From: Megascapheus bottae
Lineage: Eukaryota > Chordata > Mammalia > Rodentia > Geomyidae
Direction: 5' to 3'
Assembly (NCBI GenBank): GCA_024803745.1
Contig: JANJXV010000037.1
Span: 8,085,501 to 8,149,500 of the forward strand
Length of the DNA: 64,000 bases
Notes under the pieces: model-generated
What the model was told of the DNA's origin: nothing
What the model saw: only the letters and a program-made list of their open reading frames with translations
Databases searched by the model: none
Made by a program: the position numbers and the translations under genes
Shown here: one piece after another, positions 1 to 10,551 of the stretch
Layout of the letters: each line of letters starts with the position of its first letter
Numbering within the stretch: position 1 is the stretch's first letter

Positions 1-290
1 GGCACAGGGCAGGGGCAGAGAGACCTAGACCCATACTAAGGTTGTACCTGCATACTACTCATGGAGGACTTAGTGACTTCAAGGTCACTAGGAAGAGATA
101 GGCACAAGTGTGGCATGTCAATTGGGAGAGAAGGGAGCCTGAGGCAGGGCTCCAGTGGAAGGACAACTAAGAGGACAACTAAGAGAACTAGAATGTAAGG
201 ACCAACAGGAACGGAGATGAAAACTGATCTGGACAGAGTTTGTAAAGCATCTATGAAGAAGGAAACTAGCCTTTGTGATGAGTCAGAGCT
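1..290. other. Unique sequence, nothing recognised
   Basis: No repeat of the families seen elsewhere in the window and no convincing open reading frame. The segment ends where a MIR-like fragment begins. Confidence 0.5.
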
Positions 291-388
291 GGGTTACATA
301 CTCTATGTAATTTATCCCTCCAAGCAACCTTAGAGGTAGGTGCCATTGTCATAGTAGATACCACTGTTATGGTATTTCTTCTTTCTTG

Positions 389-466
389 GTGTGTGTGCAT
401 GCACATGCATGCCTGTGTGTGCATGCATACATGCATGGGAGCATGCACGTGCATGCTTGTGTGCTG
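389..466. repeat. TG/CATG-rich simple repeat
   Basis: Imperfect alternation of TGTG and CATGCATG. It sits at the 3' tail side of the minus-strand SINE that follows, so it probably grew from the SINE tail. Alternating purine-pyrimidine DNA of this type can adopt Z-form. Confidence 0.8.
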
Positions 467-690
467 GGGCTTTAACTCAGAATACTGTACTTCTATTCAG
501 CTTTCTTGCTCATAGTTGGTACTCTACCACTTGAGCCATGCCTCCTTTCGCTGGTTAACTTGAGACTGAGTCTGTTAGACTTTTCTCTGAGAACTGGCTT
601 TGACCTACAATCCTCCAGGTCTCAGCTTCCTGAGTAGCCGCTATATAGTAGCTATGTTATAGGCATGAGCCACTGGTTCCTATTCTGTAA
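466..690 (-). mobile_element. B1-Geo/B1-dID type SINE
   Basis: Read on the minus strand it has a 7SL/B1-like left part (GAGCCACTGG.. and CTGAGTAGC on the given strand) and a tRNA-like right part (CTCTACCACTTGAGCC, GGGCTTTAACTCAG). It is quite diverged and is inserted into a MIR. Confidence 0.75.
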
Positions 691-799
691 TGGCAACTTT
701 GTAGAGTAGAAACTCTGAAAGGTAGAAGAGTTCATTTAAGCCCATGATGGGTGTGAAGCAGGGCCAGGACTGGGATCCAAGCTTATCTCACTGGGAAAC

Positions 800-1620
800 A
801 TGTATCCTTCTGCTGATTATAGGAAGATGGAGAGTAAGGCAGGAGCCAAACAGGCTCGGGAGATCAGATGAATAGTAAGACTGTTAACTGAGACAAACTG
901 CGACAGGTGCACAAGAGAAGTTGAGGTAGTCTGGGCTGAACACCTGTGAATGGACATGCAAGAAGGTAACTGCAAGTAAGGAAGAAAAATCCTTCCAATC
1001 ATAGCTAGCTATGGGGAAGGGTGAAATCAGAGACATGAAGAAGAGAGCAGTCCTAGCACTCCGAGGAACTCTGATTGTGAAAGACAGAAGGGGATTAAGA
1101 AACAACAACAAAAACAGGCTAAGAGACCCAGAGAGGCTGTGGCAGGGTGTCAGGGAGAAGCAGGATCTAGAAGAGCACAGTGGTCACAGAGTCTCATCCA
1201 GTACAGAAGCCAAGAAAGAAAGGGAGGAAATGTTCCCTGAACTCACACTAAGCACATCACTGGGGACCACAGTGAGAACTCTGAACTCTCCCCTCCGCAG
1301 TTTGCCTTTAGAAGAGGTAGGGGCAGCACAGCAGCTGGAGGAAATGAATGACCTCAAAAGACTTCTGCTGGTTTGTTGTCATGTGTCATTGAAACCCTTA
1401 TGAGAAGGATAGGGCCAACACAGAAGGAGAGGCCTAATCAATAAGACAGGGGAGGAGAGAGAGGGAGTGAGGGAGAACAGGAGAGAAGGAAGGAGGAGGA
1501 AGAAAGTTAAAGAGAGAAAAAGGAAGGGGAGACCAAGAGTGCAGGTAGGATGAAGGGTGAAAAGGAGACTAAGGGCAAGGTACTAGCAAGTACTTAACAG
1601 CTAGAATCAATGAAGACATG
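800..1620. other. Unique purine-rich stretch
   Basis: No recognised repeat or gene. Bases 1430-1570 are strongly GA-rich, without a regular period. A 130-codon open frame on the plus strand (1011-1403) has low-complexity K/R/E-rich composition and no recognisable domain, so I do not call it a gene. Confidence 0.5.
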
Positions 1621-2215
1621 AGGTTTTAATTGATATACAGGAGTTTAATACAGATGAAGGGAACAGAGACAAAACCTTAGAGACAAATGTGTGTGTGTGT
1701 GTAAGAACCTATCAAATGAAATAAAATACTATTTCAAATTGATACATAAAGGATAACTTAGTCAACAGCCTAATTATGGCTATGAAATCATTTACAGGAT
1801 ATATATGTATATATTCCAGTTGAATAAAGTATATATAGTGTGTATATATATATATATATGTTCCACTTGAATAAAGTATAGTATATGCAGAAGTGAAACT
1901 CCATGGAGTAAAAGCTCTTTGAGCAATCAACAGACACTACAAAACCAGTAACAGGGAGCTAAAGCATAGCTTGAATGGAGTGGGGGGGGGCAGTGAATGG
2001 AAAGGGAATGGGGGACAAATACAGTTATAATCCTCCATGTACACGTATGATAAAGGAAGTGGGAAATGTGATGTAAGTGCATGGAGAAGGGATAGAAGAG
2101 ATGAGGGAGAGTGATGGAAGGAGTATCTCTGACCAAGAAGCACTGGACACATAAATGAACGTGTTAAATTGCTAAGTCCCTCGTATAGCCATTTGAAGCT
2201 TAAGAAATTCAAGAA
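1620..2215 (+). mobile_element. Degraded LINE-1 3' UTR fragments
   Basis: Two pieces resemble the 3' end of L1. One, ending near 1930, has the 'gtgaaactcc..ctctttgagcaatcaa' pattern. The other (about 1980-2215) has the GA-rich block followed by 'gaccaagaagcactggac', a motif seen again at 56,287 in a clearer L1 3' end. TA-rich simple sequence lies at 1798-1860. Confidence 0.5.
1798..1860. repeat. TA-rich repeat with a short tandem duplication
   Basis: A unit of about 47 bp beginning 'cca(g/c)ttgaataaagtata' occurs at 1816 and again at 1863, separated by an AT/GT dinucleotide run. Confidence 0.7.
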
Positions 2216-2254
2216 TCATGATACATTTATAGGAACACAGCTTCTGACTTTACT

Positions 2255-2345
2255 GGTTTTGTTGCAGGGCTGAAGAGGGAGATCAGAGCCCTGTGCATGC
2301 TTAGGCAAGTGAGCTTCCACTAAATATCCCCAGCCCTGCATCTTT
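2255..2345 (-). mobile_element. ID-like SINE monomer
   Basis: On the minus strand this reads as an ID-type tRNA-derived unit: GGGCTGGGGATATTTAGTGG, then GCCTAAGCATGCACAGGGC. It is degraded in the B-box region. Confidence 0.55.
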
Positions 2346-2700
2346 TTCTTCTTACAATAGACCAGCATCAATTCTAGATGGACTAATGTTTTACCTCTAT
2401 TACAGGCAACCACATAGAAGATGTCAGGGAAACCCTGGGAAGTATTGAATAATCATTCCCTAAGTATGTCTCAGAGGGGTGTGGAGTTCAGCTGTCTGGG
2501 GGCAGTGACTGGCCCTCAGGGAGGACTGGACCCATCACTTGTGTGGAGTGAACAGGAGGTAGGGTGGGGGAAGGGACAGGTGTTGGGAAAAGGAAGGGGC
2601 AGCAGTGAACCCGAATAGATGAGTTTGGTGCCCATGAAGATCCTGTTTAATAAAGTCTAATTTCACAGCTAAGAAGTCAGTTAAGGAGTTGTTCAGAGAA
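2346..2700. other. Unique sequence, nothing recognised
   Basis: GC-moderate DNA without a recognisable repeat. A 65-codon plus-strand frame here has no recognisable family. Confidence 0.4.
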
Positions 2701-2820
2701 GCTGTGGCAGCACACACTTATCATGTCAGTACTGGAGGGGTTGAAGCAGGAGGGTCCCGAGTTTGAGGCCAGCCTGAACTGTGCAGTGAGATCTCGTCTC
2801 AAAAAAGAGAGGAAAAAAAA
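2700..2820 (+). mobile_element. B1-like (7SL-derived) SINE monomer
   Basis: The order 'gtggcagcacacacttatcatgt', 'gaagcaggaggg', 'gagtttgaggccagcctg' and 'gatctcgtctcaaaaaa' matches a B1/proto-B1 monomer ending in an A-rich tail. Confidence 0.75.
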
Positions 2821-3137
2821 GATGAATCAAAACCTAAGGAAATTATTCAGAGGATCGCATCTGGCAAGATATTGGTAGTGGCATACATAATCTTTGAATC
2901 TCTCTCAATCTCTACATAAAACAGCAAAGCCACAAGAGCACATTTTTATGTATCTGAGAATGTCCCTTTATACTCTTTCTTTTGTTCTTTTCCTTTTCTC
3001 CCACCATTCTGTCCTTTTTTCTTTTTGTGTTTTTCGGGTAGGTCTCTGGGCACCTTTGCTTCCTGTGTAGTTGAAATGATAGATATATAACACCATGCTC
3101 CTCTTTCTCCTTTCCTTCTTCTGTTTATTCATTCATT

Positions 3138-3368
3138 TATTCAGGTGATACTAGGATTTGAACCCAAGGCCTCAGAATTGCTGATCTCCCTTCCTCATAG
3201 ATGGTGTTCTACCACTTGAGTCAAGCCTCCAGCCCTATTTTTTTTTACTGGTTATGTTAGAGACAGAGTCTCAAGGACGTTTCTACCTGGACTTGTTCTG
3301 AATCATGATCTTCCTGTTTTAACATCCTGAATGGTTGGGATTACAGGTATGTAAGCTACTGTTCCCAT
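3138..3368 (-). mobile_element. Old B1-dID type SINE
   Basis: Minus-strand dimer: an ID-type unit (GATACTAGGATTTGAACCCA, TCTACCACTTGAGTC) followed by a B1-like unit ending GGGATTACAGGTATG. It is heavily diverged. Confidence 0.65.
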
Positions 3369-3634
3369 TTCGGGATTTATTCTTTAGCTTTGTTCTTCTA
3401 CAAATGTATTCAGTTTTATCTGGGCTCAGTTTTCTTTGTACTTGGTCTACTTGGGGAATCACTGGGTTTTACAAATGAAGTATATTACTTTTACTAAATA
3501 TGAGCCGACTTGTTTTTCTAATCCTTTTATCAACTTCAAGAATCTTGATTAAATGCATATTAGATTTTTAAATATTGCTCAAGTCTAGGAAGTTCTGATC
3601 TTTTTCTTCTTGTTTTTTTTTTGTTGTTGTTATT

Positions 3635-3846
3635 TTTCCCTAGTACTCAGGGCATCACAATTATTTGGCTCACTTGGTCATACTGGCATTCTACCACTTA
3701 AGTCACACCTCCTCCTTCTACACTGCTGCCTAATTGGAGATGGAATCTCTTGGATTCTCTGTCAATCCTGGTTTTGAACCTCAATCTTCTAATATCAGCC
3801 CCCTGAATAGCTAGGATTATAGATGTGAGCCATTGACACCCAGTTC
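3635..3846 (-). mobile_element. B1-Geo type SINE
   Basis: Minus-strand copy with 'ctaccacttaagtcacacc', 'taattggagatggaatctc' and the B1-like end 'tagctaggattatagatgtgagcc'. A T-rich run at 3608-3635 is the reverse complement of its A tail. Confidence 0.75.
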
Positions 3847-3871
3847 TGTTCACTTTTAAAAGTCTTCTTCA

Positions 3872-4123
3872 ACCAGGCACCAGTAGCTCATGCTTATAAT
3901 CCTAGCTACTCAGGAGGCTGAGATCTGAGGATCATCATTTGAAGCCAGCCTGAGCAGCAAAGCTTGCTGAGACTCTTATCTCCACTTCACTACCAAAAGG
4001 GCTAGAAGTGGAGCTGTGGCTCAAGTGATAAAGCACCAGCCTTGAGTACAAAAGCTCAAGGATAGCACTCAGACCCGGAATTCAAGCCCTAGGACTGGCA
4101 CCCCCCCCCCCAAAAAAAAAGTT
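3872..4123 (+). mobile_element. B1-Geo SINE, plus strand
   Basis: Well-preserved dimer. The 7SL-like left half has 'tcctagctactcaggaggct' and 'gaagccagcctg'. The linker 'gagactcttatctcc' follows. The right half has 'gagctgtggctcaagtgata' and ends in a C-run and an A-run. Confidence 0.9.
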
Positions 4124-4244
4124 TGTGGTTTTTTTTTTCTTCTTCTTCTTGTAACCAACTTAGACTTCTACTGAGCCATCATCAAAGTTGGGGAGTTTTT
4201 TTTTCAGTTAGCTCTAAATTTCCTGTTATGTTCATTTAGTTATT

Positions 4245-4270
4245 TCCCCCCACACACACACACACCCACA
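4245..4270. repeat. (CA)n microsatellite
   Basis: Short, slightly imperfect CA run preceded by a C-run. Confidence 0.8.
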
Positions 4271-4301
4271 GGTACTGTATTTTTCAAAGAAAGTCTGTTT
4301 A

Positions 4302-4531
4302 GGGGCCTGACCCGGTGGCTCATGCCTATAATCCTAGCTACTCAGGAGGCTGAGATCTGAGGATCACAGTTCAAAGCCAGCCTGGGCACTGCAAAGCCAT
4401 AAGACTCTTATCTCCAGTTAATCTCTAGAAAATGGGAAATGGGGCTATAGCTCAAGGGGAGGGCCATAGCCTTGAATTGAAGAGCCCAGGCTCAGAATTC
4501 AAGCCCCATGACCCCCCCCCCCAAAAAAAAG
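4302..4531 (+). mobile_element. B1-Geo SINE, plus strand
   Basis: Second copy close to the one at 3.87 kb, with the same left half, linker and right half. It also ends in a C-run before the A tail, which suggests a shared subfamily with a C-rich 3' end. Confidence 0.9.
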
Positions 4532-4534
4532 GAA

Positions 4535-4781
4535 GTCTGTTTAGTTCTTTTGGGAGTTTCTCTCTCCGAGCAGAGGTTTCCATTCATTCATCGTTATGAG
4601 TATACCTCCTATAAGTGACCACTGTTCTACCTGCTGCTTTTAAATCCTTGTATGATAAATCCAGCCTCTGGGTCATTGGGAATAGGCATCCAAAGACTGA
4701 CAGCTTTGCTTGCAGTTTTCTCTATACTTATGCTACTTGGAAATCATGGAGTTGCCTAAGGGATTAATATGTGGCTGAGTG
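4535..4781. other. Unique sequence
   Basis: No recognised feature between two SINEs. Confidence 0.4.
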
Positions 4782-4791
4782 TGGACCATTA

Positions 4792-5009
4792 TTTTATTTA
4801 TTTAGTTATTTATTTAGCCAGTCCTTCCTGGGGCTTGAACTCAGGGACTGGGCACTGTCCTTGGACACTTTTTGCTCAAGGCTAGTGCTCTGTCACTTGA
4901 GCCACACCACCACTTCTGGCTTTTTCTGAGTACGTGGTACTGAGGAATAGAATCCAAGGCTTCATGCATGCTAGGCAAGCACTCTGCCACTAGGCTACGC
5001 TCCCATCCA
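4792..5009 (-). mobile_element. IDL-Geo SINE, minus strand, with target-site duplication
   Basis: The minus-strand order is an ID-like unit (ending at 5009) and then a Geo unit with 'ctgtcacttgagccacacc'. The tail is TTTA-type simple sequence at 4792-4815. It is flanked by TGGACCATTA (4782-4791) and TGGATCATTA (5010-5019), a target-site duplication with one mismatch. Confidence 0.9.
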
Positions 5010-5019
5010 TGGATCATTA

Positions 5020-6445
5020 CTCTTTCCCTGTATTTCCCTGGCCCTTTCTCTGTCTCTTCATGTGTCTAGTAATTTGGGAGGGTGCTGTGGAGAGTAAGAC
5101 CGAAATGTAGAGCCTTTGGACTCAGTATTGTTCCAGCTAGTGTTTACTTTCTCTTACTCCATTAGCAACTGCCCTTGATTGGCTTTGATTTACCAACTGG
5201 AAACTCCAAATTCTATTTCTCTTGCAGTGCTGGCAGCTGATTGCTCTGCTAGATTCTGCAGAGGAAGTGACTCCCCCCCCCACACACACACAAAGTGCCA
5301 TCCAGAAGCCAGTCCTCATTTGGGGCAGAGTTACACTTCAAGCTTTGAACACTTCCCATTTTCCAAGTGTAGACACCGTCCTGCCAGTGTCTGCCAGCAA
5401 TCCAGTCCTTCTGGGTAGTTGTTTATCTACTTTTTTCCCGAGTTGATAGTTGTTATCTGGGTGAGGAGTGGTGTACAGGGAGTTGGTTTGTTATTGGAAA
5501 TGTTCCATTAGAACTTTTTAAGTAGGGGAGCGAGAAGAACTTAGTTCTTAAGAGATTATTTGGGCTGCTAAGTAAGGAGATCAATTTTTATCAGGAATCA
5601 AAGGCAGAAGCAAGGAAAGCAATTAGAAGGCCACTATGATGATGCAGGAAAGAAGTAGCTCAATCATATCTACAGGGCCAGAAGAAAGGGAACGAAGTGC
5701 GCAGGGATTACAGATTCAAGTAAGACAAGAATGACAGTAGTATTTGCTGAAGGATCAGACATAGTGTCTGTAACAAAGAGAAACCTGGGAGGTAACTAAG
5801 CTTCCAGCCTGACACTCAGGTGGACAAGCCTTTAATGAGCTTCTGAAAAGTCAGGAAGAAGGAAGGTGGAGTAGGCCAGATATGAATTCCAGTAGCCTTC
5901 AGTTAAGGCAGATGTTGGAGCTAAAGGGACTGTAATTCATATATACATATATATATATATATATGGTGAAAGTAAAGATGAGGAAAGGTGTTATTAAGGA
6001 CAAATACTTGGATTTGCCAAATTTTAGAGCTTAAAGCAGAGAAGGAGCAGGCAAAAGAAAAAGTCAATCAGTATCCAGGACCAAGGGGGAAAACTTAAGG
6101 AACCAGAAAGTCAAAAAGAAATGAATGGAATCCTGCTGTGGGCTAGAGGAACATGACAAAGGGCCAGCATTCCATAATGTAGAGAAGGTCTGAAATCCTC
6201 ATGAAGGGAGCTGAGGGGAAAACAAAAATGGGCAAGTCATGATGGTGATTAGGAGACTGTCTTAAAAACATGCTGCACATAGGGAAAGGAATGGTTCTGT
6301 GGCTAATGGAGGATGTGAATTTCATTCTGTAGTTACCAGGACCACCTAGGGAGATGATATCACTATGTGTCACATGAACTCAGATGGATTCATCTGTAGC
6401 TGCCTACTCTAGCCTCTTCTTACTCCATAGGTCTGTAAAGAGAGA
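5020..6445. other. Unique block
   Basis: About 1.4 kb without a SINE. It contains a short (CA)n at 5280-5292 and an (AT)n at about 5939-5964. The frames at 5179-5446 overlap the CA run and have no recognisable domain. No exon structure is visible. Confidence 0.5.
5939..5964. repeat. (AT)n microsatellite
   Basis: Alternating AT with one C interruption. Confidence 0.85.
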
Positions 6446-6450
6446 CAAGT

Positions 6451-6648
6451 GGGGCTGGGAGTTTGGCCTAGTGGTAGAGTGCCTGCCTAACATGCATGAA
6501 GATCTGGGTTCAATTCCTCAGTACCACATACATAGAAAAAGCTGAAAGTAATGCTGTGACTCAAGTGGTAGAGCTCCAGCCTTGAGAAAGCCCAAGGACA
6601 GTGCTTAGGCCCTGAGTTCAAGCCCCAGGACTGGCAAAAAAAAAAAAA
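6451..6648 (+). mobile_element. IDL-Geo SINE, plus strand
   Basis: ID-like left half with A box 'tggcctagtgg' and B box 'gggttcaattcc', linker 'accacatacatagaaaaa', Geo right half with 'gtgactcaagtggtagagct', and an A tail of 12 at the end. Confidence 0.93.
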
Positions 6649-6649
6649 G

Positions 6650-7030
6650 TGAGAGAGGCAAAGGAAGTATTTCACTATCACTAACACGGATAAGGACTTG
6701 TTACCTACGTAATTATCAACGGAACCAAATCCTACTGTTACCTGATTATCAACAGACACTTTGAGATCACTGATTTCAAAGGGTCTATATCTAACACCTG
6801 TATAAAGCTTTTACCTTTAATATGTAGGGCAAACATCCTGTGTAATGGGGATTATTTTCTCTTGCTGAGAGATCAACAATCTGCAATAAATTACACAGAA
6901 TTTTCTAGAATCCCTAGGGAGACAATACTGCTCTGAAATAAGAAAGAAAAAAAACAAAAACCTGATAGCAAATTCTGGTTGAATTTGGTATCCGATTTGC
7001 CATGCTCATTCTTTCTGAAGTGCTCTCTTT
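6650..7030. other. Unique sequence
   Basis: No recognised feature. Confidence 0.4.
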
Positions 7031-7034
7031 CTCT

Positions 7035-7106
7035 GGTAGTACCAGTGTTTGAACTCAGGACTTTGCCCTTACAAGGTATTACCTGAGCCATACCTCCAGC
7101 CAGTTG
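7035..7106 (-). mobile_element. ID-like monomer fragment
   Basis: 'gtaccagtgtttgaactcagg' and 'acctgagccatacctccagcc' form the reverse complement of a tRNA-like SINE unit. Confidence 0.6.
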
Positions 7107-7129
7107 TATCTATCTTAAAGATAATACAT

Positions 7130-7215
7130 GAGCTTGGTAGATATAGCTCAGTGGTAGAACACTTGCCTAGCATGGACTAAGCCCTGAGTTCAATCTCTAG
7201 CATCCTTGTCCCCAA
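7130..7215 (+). mobile_element. ID-like SINE monomer
   Basis: 'atagctcagtggtagaacac', 'ttgcctagcatg' and 'gagttcaatctctagca' follow the ID (tRNA-Ala-derived) order on the plus strand. Confidence 0.7.
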
Positions 7216-7840
7216 CAGAAATGATAAATACAGATCACAGTTGTAGAGTTGTGTATTTCATTAACATCGTGAATATACCTGACTTTCCATTGTTGTGTTC
7301 AAGAATTATGCTGTATGAGTAACTGGTAATGATGTGTACTATAACCACCTTCAGATCTACTCTAGCACTGGAAAACCATGAGCACAGGTGACCTAAACTG
7401 ACCTCCTTATTTGTGTAGTGGACATGGGGAGAGTCCACACCTCCCAGGCTTTCTGGCCTGCAGGGATCACTAAATTGCATAAACAGGTGTCCTTTCCAAG
7501 CCCAATAGGTTAATGATGAACAATTCCATTTTATCTGTAGCCAGAGAGGTGGACACAGCGTTTTCAACACCAGGCAAACACACGGAAAACACTTCCTAAG
7601 AACCAGGGAGGTAAGTTAGAGAGGGGCACACTTATTCAAAAGGTGATTCATTTCTAGGGATTTTCTCCTGGTTTCCTAACAACTGGTTTTATTTGTCCAC
7701 ATGAGTCATTCTTTGCCTATCTGCTTTTCTTATGGGAGTGGAAAACACTCTAAACTAAGATAAAACTCTATTTTATTTTCTTCTAAAATCTATTAGAAGG
7801 GGTAATCCTTCTCACCACCTAAAAGGATGGGCTGATAATA
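7216..7840. other. Unique sequence
   Basis: No recognised repeat. A 111-codon minus-strand frame (7235-7570) has no recognisable domain and no supporting splice context. Confidence 0.4.
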
Positions 7841-7844
7841 TAAC

Positions 7845-7930
7845 TGATTAGTAGAGTGCCAGCTAACATGTACAGGGCCTCAAGTACTATTCTGGCACCC
7901 AAATAAATAAATGAATGAATGAATGAATGA
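7845..7930 (+). mobile_element. ID-like fragment with (AATG)n tail
   Basis: 'tagtagagtgccagctaacatg' resembles an eroded ID unit. It ends in AAATAAATAAATGAATGAATGA tetranucleotide sequence derived from an A-rich tail. Confidence 0.5.
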
Positions 7931-7965
7931 AGATCTGATTTCTGATGGAAAGTCAAAGGAAAGAT

Positions 7966-8211
7966 TGTGTGTGTGTGTGTTGGAGCTTGAACTCAGAGTC
8001 TGGTACAGGGGCTTGAATTCAAGGCCTTCAGCCCTCACTTGGCTTTTTTACTTAAGGCTAAGGCTGGTACTCTACCATTTGAGCCACAACTTCAGTGCCA
8101 GCCTTTTGTGGTTAACTGGAAATAAGAGCCTCAGGGACTTTTCTGCCACAGTTCTCAGATCTCAGGGCCCCAGATAGCTAGGATTCCAGGAGTGAGCCAC
8201 CAGCAGCTAAC
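7966..8211 (-). mobile_element. B1-Geo SINE, minus strand, with (TG)n tail
   Basis: Right half 'ctaccatttgagccacaac', linker 'gttaactggaaataagagcc', left half ending 'aggattccaggagtgagcc'. A (GT)n run at 7966-7980 sits at its 3' tail. Confidence 0.85.
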
Positions 8212-8300
8212 AAAAGGAAAATTCGGAGACTGATAACCTTTGGTTTCTAGAAATCATATGAAGAGGATATTCAAAGGCCTGACTTCCCATTGTTCTCATA

Positions 8301-8499
8301 TTTTTTTTTTGCCAGTCTTGGGCTTGGGCTAGGGCTCAGGGCCTAAGCACTGTCCATGGTCTTTCTCGAGGCTAGAGCTCTACCACTTGAGCCACAGCAC
8401 CACTTCTGGCTTTTTTCTATGTATGTGGTACCAAGGAATCAAACCCGGGTCTTCGTGCATGCTAGGCAAGCACTCTGCCACTAGGCCAAACTCCCGGCT
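8301..8499 (-). mobile_element. IDL-Geo SINE, minus strand
   Basis: T-run at the left end, Geo unit with 'ctctaccacttgagccacag', linker 'ctatgtatgtggtacc', and ID unit ending 'aaactcccggctc'. The flanks share a TTCTCATA/CTCTCATGATA pattern, a possible eroded target-site duplication. Confidence 0.92.
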
Positions 8500-8845
8500 C
8501 CTCTCATGATATTTTTTATTGTGTTCCTTTTTTTCTGAATCTGAAATTTGCCTGAAAGACAACAAGAATCGATATTTCCTAATAATTTGCATGTATTTAG
8601 CATGTTGTTCTAACAGCCAGAATCACCATATACTGAACAGTATAATTCAAAGAAAAGGAGAAAACGGTGTTTCTTTATACAAGTTTAAGAAATAATTCAA
8701 GTAAGCCTTGGCATTTTCATTGAGTTTTTCCAGGAGCTCAGGAAAGCTGATCACCAACTCAAACATTAAGTATAGCTCCTCCTGTGCCTTTTTAACATTT
8801 CAAGTGAGCAGATGAGCCTTTGTTACTCCCAGAAACCACCCAGAC
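8500..8845. other. Unique sequence
   Basis: No recognised feature. Confidence 0.4.
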
Positions 8846-8848
8846 TGA

Positions 8849-8874
8849 ACACACACACACACACACACACACAC
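8849..8874. repeat. (AC)13 microsatellite
   Basis: Perfect AC dinucleotide run. Overlapping frames on both strands (8792-9082) are not genes. Confidence 0.95.
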
Positions 8875-8879
8875 GAAAT

Positions 8880-9430
8880 CTAATCTTCTTGCATCCAAAA
8901 CAGAAAAGGCTGGCTGGCTGTGGTGCCAAGGAGTCTAGGTATCCCAGGAAAGAGCTTAGATTATGGACTACCCATCCTCCCCTGTGCAGCCAAGGAAAAC
9001 ACCTCTCAGGTTGGATGCTCATGAGTGAATTATTAGTTTTTACATTGTCTTTCAAACTGTAAAATTCCTTGCATGTCTCCAACCAGAGTGAAAAGCATAA
9101 ACTCTACACAAAATGGCAAAATCATATGTGCACAGATGAGCAATATGCCAACTCACCAGGAAACCCAGGAACAGTATGGATCACAGTTCACTAGTTTTCT
9201 AAACTTCGTTTTTACCAGACTAACAAATATTATCCAGCTCCCTTAATCAAGTTAAGGTTTCTATCATGATTGTAGAAGACTGAAGATTAGGCCTTCTTCC
9301 ATTTCCATTTAAAAATAGGGTGAGATCCTTTAACTTATGGGATGGGAAGAGCAAAAACATGTGTATGTAAGCTATGTCCTGTAGATAACATAAAGTATGG
9401 AGAAGGTACAACTCTACATCCCGTTATTGC
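8880..9430. other. Unique sequence
   Basis: No recognised feature. Confidence 0.4.
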
Positions 9431-9431
9431 T

Positions 9432-9510
9432 GACAGAGTATTTTAGTGTGGTCCATAAGGCCCTTGCATTCAAGTTACCTGGGATGTTTATTTAAAAAGT
9501 ACACAATCCT
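9432..9510 (+). mobile_element. MER5-like hAT DNA transposon fragment
   Basis: 'agtgtggtccataaggccc..gcattcaagttacctgggatgt' resembles one end of a non-autonomous hAT-Charlie element (MER5 group). It is very diverged. Confidence 0.35.
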
Positions 9511-9622
9511 GACAGACACAATAGCACATGCCTATATTCCCAGAATTTGAAAGGCAGTGGCAGGATTGGGAATTTAAGGCCAGTGTGAGTTATGTAGCAT
9601 GCCATGTGAAAAAAGAAAAGAG
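9510..9622 (+). mobile_element. B1-like SINE monomer
   Basis: 'atagcacatgcctatattccca', 'aggcagtggcagg' and 'aatttaaggccagtgtgag', then an A-rich end, in B1 order. Confidence 0.7.
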
Positions 9623-9842
9623 AATGGAGAGGGGTGGGGAGTCCCCTCCTCTCCTCCATACATGGGGCCAGGACAACTGGTTAGCCAAGTAGAAAAACAA
9701 AAACTCTATATTTCACACCACACACATGGTTAAGTCTTCATGAATGAAAAATCTAAATGTACAAAACCAGTAAATTATTACCTTCAGAAGTAAAAAAGAA
9801 GTTTTTTAAAAAAATACTAGGGAAGGGAATGATTTTTTTTAA

Positions 9843-10053
9843 TCAGTCTAGGCCTGGGCATTGTCCCTGAGCTCTTTAGCTCAAGACTACCACCCTACCC
9901 CTTGAGCCACAGCACCACTTCTAGTTTTCTGGTGGTTAACTGGAGATAAGAGCCTCATGGACTTTCATGCCTGGGCTGGCTTTGAATGGCGATCCTCAGG
10001 TCTCAGCTTCCTGAGCAGCAAGGATTACAGGTGTGAGCCACTAGCACCCGGCC
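9843..10053 (-). mobile_element. B1-Geo SINE, minus strand
   Basis: Clear dimer: 'ctgagctctttagctcaaga', 'ccttgagccacagcaccac', 'taactggagataagagcctc', 'aggattacaggtgtgagcca'. Confidence 0.92.
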
Positions 10054-10086
10054 AAGATGATTTTTTTAAACAAGTTATAAAAGGCA

Positions 10087-10164
10087 CTATATATATATAT
10101 ATACACACATACATACATACATACATACATACATACATACATGTATATACATATATGTATGCAT
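10087..10164. repeat. (TA)n-(CATA)n compound microsatellite
   Basis: An alternating TA block of about 15 bp is followed by about 12 CATA units and then more degenerate TA/TG sequence. Confidence 0.95.
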
Positions 10165-10221
10165 ATATTAAAAATCTTGTTATATGAATTTACATGGAAT
10201 TTGGATCCATTTTTTTAATAT

Positions 10222-10301
10222 AATGGTGATACCGGGATTTAAACTCAGGGTCTCCATTTGCCAGATAGGTGCTCTACCACTTCAGCCACACTTCCATTCC
10301 T
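10222..10301 (-). mobile_element. ID-like SINE monomer
   Basis: 'gataccgggatttaaactca' and 'gctctaccacttcagccaca' are the reverse complement of an ID-type unit. Confidence 0.65.
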
Positions 10302-10316
10302 AAAGAGACAATTTAT

Positions 10317-10551
10317 TGCCAGGTACCAATGGTTCATGCCTGTAAGTATAGCTACTCACAAGACTGAGGAGATCTGAAGATTTCAGTTTGAAGCCAGGCC
10401 AAGAAGGAAAGTCTATGAGACAGACTCTTATTTCTAATTAACCAAGCAAAAAGTTGGAAGTGGAGCTGTGGCTTCAGTGGAGTAGAACAAAAAACATTCA
10501 GGGACAGCACCCAGACCTTGAGTTCAAGCCCAGCATTGGTACCAAAAAAAA
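10317..10551 (+). mobile_element. B1-Geo SINE, plus strand
   Basis: Left half 'gttcatgcctgtaagtatag', 'gaagccaggcc', linker 'agactcttatttctaattaacc', right half 'gagctgtggcttcagtggag', and A tail. Confidence 0.88.

Larger units (their letters stand above)
290..800 (-). mobile_element. MIR fragment split by a younger SINE
   Basis: Bases 290-385 and 705-800 read as two parts of one ancient MIR in reverse orientation: first the 'accttagaggtaggtgcc' segment, then the 'agggccaggactgggatcc' segment. The material between them is a B1-Geo type SINE with a TG/CATG-rich tail. The divergence is high, as expected of a MIR. The family assignment rests on remembered MIR motifs. Confidence 0.6.

Noticed and set aside
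1011..1403. 130-codon plus-strand frame
   Set aside because: No recognisable domain, purine-driven composition, no promoter or splice support.
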